Origin: JAJNBA01 sp035696925
Lineage (GTDB): Bacteria > Actinomycetota > UBA4738 > HRBIN12
Assembly: GCA_035696925.1 (NCBI GenBank)
Contig: DASSDW010000011.1
Coordinates: 1-9,176 of the forward strand
Direction of reading: 5' to 3'
DNA: 9,176 nt
In this document: one piece after another, positions 1 to 5,301 of the stretch
Layout of the letters: each line of letters starts with the position of its first letter
Numbering within the stretch: the first letter of the stretch is position 1
Notes under the pieces: generated by a model
Database searches by the model: none
What the model saw: only the letters and a program-made list of their open reading frames with translations
Told to the model about the DNA's origin: nothing
Translations under genes and position numbers: made by a program

Positions 1-1
1 C

Positions 2-217
2 AGGATCGCCTCGCTCCTGCCGATCTCGTCCGCGCTCGCGATGCCGGTCCGCATGGTGCTGGGTTCCGCGACCACGTGGGAGATCGTCGCGTCGCTCGCG
101 ATCGTGATCGGGTCCACCGCCCTCCTGATCCCGCTCGCGGGCCGGGTCTACGCGGGGGCCATCCTCGGGACCGGCGCGCGCGTGAAGGTACGCGACGCCT
201 GGCGGGCGGCCGGGTGA
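2..217 (+). CDS. ABC-2 type transporter permease, C-terminal fragment
   Basis: Partial gene whose 5' part lies left of the window; 71 codons and a TGA are visible. The fragment starts RIASLLPISSALAMPVRMVL, followed by a strongly hydrophobic segment (roughly residues 29-47 of the fragment, IVASLAIVIGSTALLIPLA). It ends in a short basic cytoplasmic tail containing RVYAGAILGTGARVKVRDA. The pattern of a 'P-S-x-x-MPVR' loop, a last transmembrane helix, and 'gRvYxgaiLxtGxRvkxxdA' at the C terminus is what I know from NatB/YhaP-like ABC-2 permeases (ABC2_membrane_3). Such proteins form the membrane part of an ATP-driven exporter for ions, drugs or lipids; the substrate cannot be read here. The ATPase gene would be expected upstream. 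The stop overlaps the next gene's start (GTGA), so the two are probably co-translated. The family call rests on only 71 residues. Confidence 0.72.
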   Translation, partial: RIASLLPISSALAMPVRMVLGSATTWEIVASLAIVIGSTALLIPLAGRVYAGAILGTGARVKVRDAWRAAG

Positions 218-1107
218 CCCGTCGCGGCTGGACGCGCGCGAACCTCCGCCACGTGCTCGCGATGCTCCGCTACGGCGCGAACCCCGCGGCGACCGTGTAC
301 GACTCGATCGGGCCCGACTTCTTCCTCGCTCTCGCACCCGGCTGGCTCAACCTCGGCCTGTGGGAGGGCGACGGCGGAGATCCCTCGGAGGCCCCGGTCG
401 CCGTGCGGCGGCTCGTCGAACGGATCGCCGCCGCGCTGCCCGTGGATGGCGACGTGCTCGACGTGGGCAACGGGCTGGCGGCTCAGGATCCCGTGATCGC
501 GGCGACGGCGCGCCCTCGCTCGCTGACGGCCGTGAACATCACGTGGTCCCAGCTCGAGGCGGGGCGCGATCGGTTGCGTGAGGCGGGCGCTCGTGGCGTC
601 TGCGCGGACGCCTGCGACCTGCCGTTCGCCGACGGCTCCTTCGACGGCGTGATCAGCGTGGAGGCGGCCTTCCATTTCCCGTCGCGCGAGCGGTTCTTCC
701 GCGAGGCCTTCCGCGTGCTGCGTCCCGGTGGTGTCCTCACGATGTCGGACCTGCCCACCGTGCGCCGACCGCAGGGTCCCCGGGAGGCGTTCGCCGCCGT
801 GGCGATGCTGCGGGGCTGGGGCCTCCGATCCGATGCGGCCGCCTCGACCGGAGCGATCGTCGCGACGGCGGCCGGCGCGGGGTTCATCGACATCCGGTCG
901 GAGCTCGTCGGAGACCGTGTGGTGGCGCCGGCCTTGCGCTTCGTGCGTGCCCGACTGGACGGGGCCCGCGACGACGGGCCGAGGACGCTCGGGCTCGCGG
1001 CCCGCGCGATGCTGTCCCAGGCCGAGGTCCTGTGGGAGCGGGGCCTCCTCGACTACCTGCTGCTCGAGGCCCGGAAACCCGACCGGCAGCCCGAGAGAAC
1101 CGCTTAG
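214..1107 (+). CDS. Class I SAM-dependent methyltransferase
   Basis: Predicted 297-residue cytosolic methyltransferase with a Rossmann-like class I fold. Motif I is VLDVGNGLAAQD (residues ~81-92), where many relatives have DVGCGTG. Strand beta-2 follows as LTAVNIT (~104-110), motif II/III as DACDLPFADGSFDGVIS (~132-148), and the post-motif LRVLRPGG-type segment RVLRPGGVLTMSDL (~167-180). The N-terminal LNLGLWEGDG stretch (~45-54) resembles the lid of small-molecule or lipid C/O-methyltransferases (sterol and polyketide-tailoring type), but the acceptor is unknown. I chose GTG at 214 because it overlaps the stop of the upstream permease (GTGA) and because the open frame further upstream lies inside the permease gene. 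GTG 253 and ATG 262 are weaker alternatives. Its TAG stop at 1105-1107 overlaps the stop of the convergent DUF885 gene. Coupling to an exporter subunit hints that it may modify an exported or membrane compound (inference). Confidence 0.88.
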   Translation: MTRRGWTRANLRHVLAMLRYGANPAATVYDSIGPDFFLALAPGWLNLGLWEGDGGDPSEAPVAVRRLVERIAAALPVDGDVLDVGNGLAAQDPVIAATARPRSLTAVNITWSQLEAGRDRLREAGARGVCADACDLPFADGSFDGVISVEAAFHFPSRERFFREAFRVLRPGGVLTMSDLPTVRRPQGPREAFAAVAMLRGWGLRSDAAASTGAIVATAAGAGFIDIRSELVGDRVVAPALRFVRARLDGARDDGPRTLGLAARAMLSQAEVLWERGLLDYLLLEARKPDRQPERTA

Positions 1108-2750
1108 CCGAGCTCCCGCCGGAGCGCTTGCAGGGGGAGCTGGCCGAGCGCGAGCAGTCGGTCGTGGAAGGCCTTCAGGTCGAAGGCCTCTCCTTCCTTT
1201 TCCTGGGTGCGGCGCCGGGCCTCCTCGATCTCGACCATGCCCACCATGTACGCGAGGGCCTGTGCCGGCAGAGCGATGTAGCGATCCACCTCGATCTCCG
1301 ACTCGCCGCGTGGGGAGCCACCGGCCACGAGCTTCTCGATCGCGTCCTGCCTCGACCAGCCGAACGCGTGCAGACCCGTGTCGGTGATCAGCCGGGCGGC
1401 GCGGTGGGCCTGTGCCGCCAGCATCCCGAGCCGCTCCCAGTCGTCGACGTAGAGGTCCATCTCGTCGGCCAGGCGCTCGCTGTAGAGTCCCCATCCCTCG
1501 GCGAACGAAGCCCCCGCGAGCAGGCCGCCGAAGCGGCGGAGCGCGGGGCGCTCGTCGAACTCCATCTCGAGGGCGATCTGGAAGTGGTGCCCCGGGTTCG
1601 CTTCGTGGTAGGTGACGGAGGCGATCTGGTGGAGCGCCTTGCCGGCCAGATCGTGGGTGTTGATGTAGTACGTGCCCGGCCGCTCGCCGTCGGCGGTGGG
1701 AGGCATGTAGAACGCGAGCGCCATGTCGGCCGCCCGATAGGCCTCGATCTCCTTGACGCGGCAGTTCGCCTTCGGGAGCCTGCCGAACCACGTCGGCGCG
1801 ATCTCCCAGCTGCGCTGCACCTGGCCCTCCACGAGCTCGATCAACGCCTCCGCGGAATCGGGCGTGTCCTTCCCGGACGCCGTGCGTTCCGCGATCGCCT
1901 CATCCGGGCTCGCGTATCCGAGCCGCGAGGCGATCTCGAACCGCTCCGCCTGGATCGCTTCCCACCGCTCGTTCCCCAGGTCGTGGACCTCCTGGGGATC
2001 GAGGGGCAGGGTGGTCCACGATCGGATCTCCGACGCGTAGATCGCGTCTCCGTCGGGGAGGGCCGTCACCGCGTTGCGCTCGGCCGCGTTCGGGAGGTAC
2101 TCCCGGAGCACGTCGAGGTAGGTCGCGAACGCGGGCGCGACCACGTCGCCCCAGACGCCGGCGATCCGCTCCCGAGCGGCGGCGTCGTCCTCGGCGATCG
2201 CAGCGAGCGGCGGGGAGTCCTCGGCAGGGGACCCGACGATCCGCTCGATCTGTGCGACGGCCCGCTCGACGACGATGCGCGGTGACACCACGCCCGTGGC
2301 GACGCCCTCCCGCGCGATCTCCGCGCACGACTCCAGGTACCCGGGCAGCGCTCGGAGCCGCTGCTCGTAGCGGTCGAGGTGCCCGGGGGTGTCGGTCCGC
2401 TGGATCGAGGCGATGTCCCCGAGGAGCACGCCGGGGCCGACGAAGTGGTTCACGACGTAGAGCCGGTCCGTCCGATGCTCCACCGCGGCGAGGGCCTGCG
2501 TGGCGATCGCTTCGAGCACGTCCATCGTCGTCCGAAGGGTGACGTCGAGCGATCCCCGGTCGATCGTGGCGAGCTCCTCGAGGGCGGCGCGGTTGTGGGT
2601 CTCCGACGCCGCACGACCCCGCTCGCCGATGTCCGGGAGCCGGTCGTCGTAGCGCTCGTCGCCGATCGCCGTGGCGAACGTCGGCTCCCGCTCGAGCAGC
2701 TCTTCCCAGACCCGGTCGGCGAGTGCGTGGGCGCGGTCGGTGTCGTTCAC
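1104..2750 (-). CDS. DUF885 family protein, metallopeptidase-like
   Basis: Predicted 548-residue protein matching DUF885 (PF05960). The hallmark is YHEANPGHHFQ at residues ~381-391, an HExxPGHH signature in which HE plus a downstream His would bind a metal. A conserved acidic segment, FAEGWGLYSERL (~416-427), is placed as expected for the third ligand or structural Glu. The N terminus (ALADRVWEELLEREPTFATAIG) is the usual DUF885 opening, describing entry into a helical domain. The length of about 550 fits the family. The fold resembles gluzincin peptidases such as M3/M32, so a peptidase or carboxypeptidase role is plausible, but the substrate is unknown. No signal peptide is visible, so it is probably cytosolic. 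I prefer GTG 2750 because GAGG lies 5 nt before it and it leaves 25 bp after the upstream SDR stop. A TTG at 2789 would extend it by 13 residues into the SDR gene. It is the second gene of an SDR-DUF885 unit. Confidence 0.9.
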   Translation of the reverse strand: MNDTDRAHALADRVWEELLEREPTFATAIGDERYDDRLPDIGERGRAASETHNRAALEELATIDRGSLDVTLRTTMDVLEAIATQALAAVEHRTDRLYVVNHFVGPGVLLGDIASIQRTDTPGHLDRYEQRLRALPGYLESCAEIAREGVATGVVSPRIVVERAVAQIERIVGSPAEDSPPLAAIAEDDAAARERIAGVWGDVVAPAFATYLDVLREYLPNAAERNAVTALPDGDAIYASEIRSWTTLPLDPQEVHDLGNERWEAIQAERFEIASRLGYASPDEAIAERTASGKDTPDSAEALIELVEGQVQRSWEIAPTWFGRLPKANCRVKEIEAYRAADMALAFYMPPTADGERPGTYYINTHDLAGKALHQIASVTYHEANPGHHFQIALEMEFDERPALRRFGGLLAGASFAEGWGLYSERLADEMDLYVDDWERLGMLAAQAHRAARLITDTGLHAFGWSRQDAIEKLVAGGSPRGESEIEVDRYIALPAQALAYMVGMVEIEEARRRTQEKEGEAFDLKAFHDRLLALGQLPLQALRRELG

Positions 2751-2755
2751 GTCGT

Positions 2756-2759
2756 CCTC
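2756..2759 (-). promoter_or_regulatory. Ribosome binding site of the DUF885 gene
   Basis: On the minus strand the bases read GAGG followed by ACGAC and then GTG at 2750, a 5-nt spacing. This supports the GTG start over the upstream in-frame TTG at 2789, which has no purine-rich site before it. Confidence 0.5.
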
Positions 2760-2775
2760 AGCCTCTCGGTCGGGA

Positions 2776-3489
2776 TCACAGGAGGCCAAGCGTACTCGCG
2801 CCGTCGACCTGCAGAGCCGCGCCGGAGATGAATCCCGCCGGCTCCGAGCAGAGGAACGCGACGACGCGCCCGAAGTCGGCCGGCTCCCCGAGCCGCCCCG
2901 CCAGGCCGGCGTCCACCACCCGTTGCGTCCGGTGGAGGCCTGGGCAGGCGAGGTTCAGCGTGATGCCGTCCTCGACGAGCTCCTGCGCGGCCGTCTTCGC
3001 CCACCCCCAGAGTCCGGCGCGCGCGGTGTTCGACGTCGCCAGGTCGGGGATGGGCTGCTTCACCGCGCTGGACGTGATGAGGCAGATGCGACCCCAGCCC
3101 GCCGAGCGCAGGTGGGGGAGTGCGGCACGCACGAGTCGGATCGACGTGAGGAGGTTCGCCTCGAGCGCGGCCTCGAGCGTGGCGTCGTCGAGGTCGACGG
3201 CCCGCCCCTTCGGCGGGCCACCGGCGTTGGCGACGAGGACGTGGAGCCCACCGAACCGTTCGACGGTGGCCTCGACGAGTCGGGCCGGCGCGTCGGGATC
3301 CGTCACATCGTCCGGGAGCGCGAGGACGTCGGAGCCGAGCTCCGCCGCCGTCGCGCGGATCCGCTCCGGGTCGCGGGAGTTGATCGCGACCATCGCACCC
3401 TCCGCCGCGAGTGCAGCCGCGGACGCCCGGCCGAGGCCCTTCGAGGCCGCGGTGACCAGCGCGACCTTCCCTTCGAGCCCGAGATCCAT
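2776..3489 (-). CDS. SDR-family oxidoreductase, atypical active site (FabG-like)
   Basis: Predicted 237-residue NAD(P)-dependent short-chain dehydrogenase/reductase. The cofactor loop is VTAASKGLG (residues 12-20), with Ala for the first Gly of TGxxxGxG. DDVTD (60-64) follows beta-3, NAGG is at 88-91, the structural Asn is N112, and the catalytic-position Ser is S140 in LITSSAV. Where classical SDRs have YxxxK, this protein has S153-N-T-A-R157, so both the general acid Tyr and the Lys are replaced. The C terminus, GFISGAALQVDGAS, is typical of FabG-like SDRs. The loop after CPG (183-200) is short: GLHRTQRVVDAGLAGRLGEP. Groups of FabG-like SDRs with an SN..R motif exist to my knowledge, so this is unlikely to be a damaged gene, but the reaction is unknown. 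ATG 3489 is the start because the frame beyond it runs through other genes. A TAGCAT box lies 8 nt upstream, suggesting a leaderless mRNA. It is first in the operon with DUF885. Confidence 0.9.
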   Translation of the reverse strand: MDLGLEGKVALVTAASKGLGRASAAALAAEGAMVAINSRDPERIRATAAELGSDVLALPDDVTDPDAPARLVEATVERFGGLHVLVANAGGPPKGRAVDLDDATLEAALEANLLTSIRLVRAALPHLRSAGWGRICLITSSAVKQPIPDLATSNTARAGLWGWAKTAAQELVEDGITLNLACPGLHRTQRVVDAGLAGRLGEPADFGRVVAFLCSEPAGFISGAALQVDGASTLGLL

Positions 3490-3497
3490 GGCGTCCG

Positions 3498-3503
3498 ATG
3501 CTA
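3498..3503 (-). promoter_or_regulatory. Putative -10 box (TAGCAT) of the SDR-DUF885 unit
   Basis: Read on the minus strand, TAGCAT fits the TAnnnT -10 consensus. It ends 8 nt before the SDR ATG at 3489, so transcription would begin at or just before the start codon, giving a leaderless message. No convincing -35 box or Shine-Dalgarno sequence is visible. It overlaps the opposing TACGCT box by 2 bp. Confidence 0.45.
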
Positions 3504-3507
3504 CGCT
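3502..3507 (+). promoter_or_regulatory. Putative -10 box (TACGCT) of the lipoprotein-enoyl reductase unit
   Basis: TACGCT fits TAnnnT and ends 7 nt before GTG 3515, the proposed start of the DUF4333 lipoprotein, a geometry typical of leaderless actinobacterial genes. No good -35 is seen. It overlaps the minus-strand TAGCAT box at 3502-3503. Confidence 0.45.
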
Positions 3508-3514
3508 CCGCGCG

Positions 3515-3820
3515 GTGTCATCGGGATCCCCCGGCCCGACGTTCGTTCTCCTCCTCGTGCTCTTGGTAGCGACGGGGGCCTGCACGCCGCGGTTGCTCGA
3601 CGCCGACCAGCTCGAGCGCCGGCTGTCGCGGGAGATCTCGGAGCGGCTCCACGTGGCGAACGTCGCGGTCGAGTGCCCCGACGACGCCGAGGCGGAAGAG
3701 GGGGCGACGCTGGGATGCGTCGCCCGAGCGCCGGGCGAAACGCAGGGGCTCCGGATCCGGGTGACGCAGCTCGACGGGGACGGCAACGTGGTCTGGGAGA
3801 TCGCGGGTCCCGCCGAGTAA
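3515..3820 (+). CDS. DUF4333 family small lipoprotein
   Basis: Predicted 101-residue exported lipoprotein. Residues 10-20 (FVLLLVLLVAT) form a hydrophobic signal core ending in TGAC, with Cys23 as the likely lipidated residue; Thr at -3 is a slightly degenerate lipobox. The mature part has VAVECPDD (C54), EEGATLGCVA (C68) and then a strand-rich VTQLDGDGNVVWEI ending. The Cys pair, 'V-x-CP' and 'G-x-x-x-x-C' spacing, and size match DUF4333 (PF14230), a small domain found mostly in actinobacteria; its function is not established. C54 and C68 probably form a disulfide outside the membrane. I prefer GTG 3515 because a TACGCT box lies 7 nt before it. ATG 3488 would add nine residues and give the signal peptide an Arg, but would overlap the start codon of the divergent SDR. 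Nine bases after its stop comes the enoyl reductase, so the two are probably co-transcribed. Confidence 0.83.
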   Translation: MSSGSPGPTFVLLLVLLVATGACTPRLLDADQLERRLSREISERLHVANVAVECPDDAEAEEGATLGCVARAPGETQGLRIRVTQLDGDGNVVWEIAGPAE

Positions 3821-3829
3821 GGTTGCCCG

Positions 3830-4624
3830 ATGCTGCTCGAGGGCAAGAAGCTCCTCATCACCGGAGTGCTGACGCCCCGATCGATCGCGTTCTCGGCGGC
3901 CCAGGTCGCGCAGGAGCACGGCGCCGAGATCGTCCTCACGAACTTCGGACGAACGGTGAGTCTCACCGAGAAGTCCGCCAAGCGCCTCCCCGATCCGCCC
4001 GACGTCCTCGAGATGGACGTGAACGAGCCGGAGCAGATCGCCGCCGTGCGCGAGGAGCTCGGTCGGCGCTGGGGACGGCTCGACGGGTTCCTGCACGCGA
4101 TCGCGTTCGCGCCTCAGGACGCCCTCGGCGGCAACTTCCTACGCACCCCCTGGGAGAGCGTCGCGACCGCGTTCAAGACGAGCGCGTTCTCGCTCAGCTC
4201 GCTCGCGGCCGGCATGCTGCCGCTGATGGAGTCCCACGGTGGCGGGATCGTGTCGCTGGACTTCGACGCGCGGGTCGCCTGGCCCGTCTACGACTGGATG
4301 GGCGTCGCGAAGGCGGGGCTCGAGTCGGTGACGCGATACCTGGCGCGGGACCTCGGCCCGAAGGGGATCCGGGTGAACACGGTGTCGGCGGGCCCGATGA
4401 AGACGATGGCCGGCAAGGGCATCCCCGGCTTCGACCGGATCGCGGGGAGCTGGGCGGATCGGGCACCGCTCGGCTGGGACACGTCGGACGGTCGTCCGGT
4501 CGCCGGCGCGATCGCGTTCCTGCTGTCGGATCTCGCCGCCGGCATCACGGGCGAGCTGCTCCACGTCGACGGCGGGTTCCACGCGATGGGGACGGAACCG
4601 GTCCCGCCAGAGACCGGCGACTGA
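3830..4624 (+). CDS. fabI: Enoyl-[acyl-carrier-protein] reductase (NADH), InhA/FabI type
   Basis: Predicted 264-residue cytosolic enzyme that reduces the trans-2 double bond of enoyl-ACP in the last step of each fatty-acid elongation cycle. It opens with MLLEGKKLLITGVLTPRSIA, the FabI-type nucleotide loop (G12, S18, IA). The catalytic group is F145, Y154 and K161 in LDFDARVAWPVYDWMGVAK, matching F149/Y158/K165 of mycobacterial InhA. AGPMKTMAGKGIPGF (187-201) is the substrate loop, RAPLGW (211-216) is conserved, and HVDGGFHAMG closes the fold. The wording YDWM..AKAGLESVTRYLARDLG is closer to InhA than to E. coli FabI. At the inhibitor/cofactor strand it reads HAIAFAP (89-95), with Ala at the positions of InhA S94 and G96. 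ATG 3830 has AAGG 7 nt upstream, overlapping the previous stop. It follows the lipoprotein by 9 bp and converges on the membrane protein gene with 13 bp between. Confidence 0.95.
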   Translation: MLLEGKKLLITGVLTPRSIAFSAAQVAQEHGAEIVLTNFGRTVSLTEKSAKRLPDPPDVLEMDVNEPEQIAAVREELGRRWGRLDGFLHAIAFAPQDALGGNFLRTPWESVATAFKTSAFSLSSLAAGMLPLMESHGGGIVSLDFDARVAWPVYDWMGVAKAGLESVTRYLARDLGPKGIRVNTVSAGPMKTMAGKGIPGFDRIAGSWADRAPLGWDTSDGRPVAGAIAFLLSDLAAGITGELLHVDGGFHAMGTEPVPPETGD

Positions 4625-4637
4625 CGCTCGCCGCGTC

Positions 4638-5246
4638 CTACGCCGCCTCGAGCGCCTCGACGAACGCGCGCGCGTCCTCCAGCCCGAGCGCTGGGTTCCC
4701 GGTGTGGGTGGTCACGAGGACGCCCACGAGCTCGCCCTGGAACACGCAGAGGACGCCCTGCCGGCTGGGGCCGCCCGGGATCAGGAAGCCCGGGCCGCCG
4801 CCGCTCATGCACGCGAACGAGTAGCCGCCCGATCGGGCGGACCGCAACGACCCCTGGTCGACCTCGCCGCCCGTGGCTTCCGCGCCACCCGCCGCACCCT
4901 GCACGATCGCCTCGGCATCGATCCCCGCGGGGTAGTTCTCGTAGAGGGCGGCGAACAGCTGTGGCTCGTCGCCGGTCCCGAAGACGGCACCGTGGATCTC
5001 GACGTCTCCGATCTCGATGCCCTCGATCGCGCGCTCCGCTCGTTCCGCGTCCTCGTTGTGCAATCGCTCGTATCCCAGCGCCGAGTCGGGGAAGCCGTCG
5101 GATCCGCTCCGCATGAGGAAGATCACGAGAGCGGCGGCGAGCAGGAGGATCGCTACGACGAGGACCGGCCGCCGTCCGGAGCGGGGCCGGCTCGGGACCG
5201 GACCTCCCGGGGGCATCGACCAGTCGGGCCTCGGCGGCGGTTCCAT
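4638..5246 (-). CDS. Single-pass membrane protein of unknown function
   Basis: Predicted 202-residue protein that I do not recognise. The first 26 residues are Pro/Arg-rich (MEPPPRPDWSMPPGGPVPSR...RR) and probably cytosolic. One hydrophobic helix follows at ~27-45 (PVLVVAILLLAAALVIFLM). The rest should lie outside the cell. The outer domain starts FPDSALGYERL, a pattern (hydrophobic-Pro...Gly-Tyr-x-Arg) that I associate with various uncharacterised actinobacterial anchored proteins. It then has alternating strands and helices and exactly two cysteines, C146 (YSFACMSGG) and C167 (GVLCVFQG), well placed for a disulfide. It ends in an amphipathic helix (LEDARAFVEALEAA). The start is ATG 5246; GTG 5249 directly before it is an alternative. 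No Shine-Dalgarno sequence is seen. It diverges from selD with 55 bp between starts and converges on fabI, so it appears to be a single-gene unit. No function is proposed. Confidence 0.8.
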   Translation of the reverse strand: MEPPPRPDWSMPPGGPVPSRPRSGRRPVLVVAILLLAAALVIFLMRSGSDGFPDSALGYERLHNEDAERAERAIEGIEIGDVEIHGAVFGTGDEPQLFAALYENYPAGIDAEAIVQGAAGGAEATGGEVDQGSLRSARSGGYSFACMSGGGPGFLIPGGPSRQGVLCVFQGELVGVLVTTHTGNPALGLEDARAFVEALEAA

Positions 5247-5285
5247 CACCGGAGGGTGGCCTGTGTCCGTTCGGGATGCAACCAC

Positions 5286-5295
5286 TTCGTATGCT
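5286..5295 (+). promoter_or_regulatory. Putative -10 region (TTCGTATGCT) of selD
   Basis: TATGCT at 5290-5295 fits the -10 consensus and ends 6 nt before GTG 5302, which suggests leaderless transcription. The ten bases match nine of ten at 7971-7980 before the RNB gene, with the same 6-nt spacing to the start codon. No clear -35 box is seen. Confidence 0.5.
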
Positions 5296-5301
5296 TCGGT
5301 C

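Noticed and set aside
76..213. Longer N terminus for the methyltransferase, from ATG 76
   Set aside because: It lies wholly within the permease gene in another frame and encodes an Arg/Asp-rich stretch unlike a methyltransferase N terminus.
3490..3981. Extended N terminus for the SDR, upstream of ATG 3489
   Set aside because: It would run antisense through the lipoprotein and the start of fabI; the SDR fold starts normally at MDLGLEGKVALVT.
4622..4640. Terminator between fabI and the convergent membrane protein gene
   Set aside because: Only 13 bp separate the stops, and I see no stem-loop with a T tract.
2671..4824. Plus-strand open frame of 717 codons covering the SDR and fabI regions
   Set aside because: It is a low-complexity Arg/Gly/Ala-rich shadow in another frame of genes with strong family signatures.
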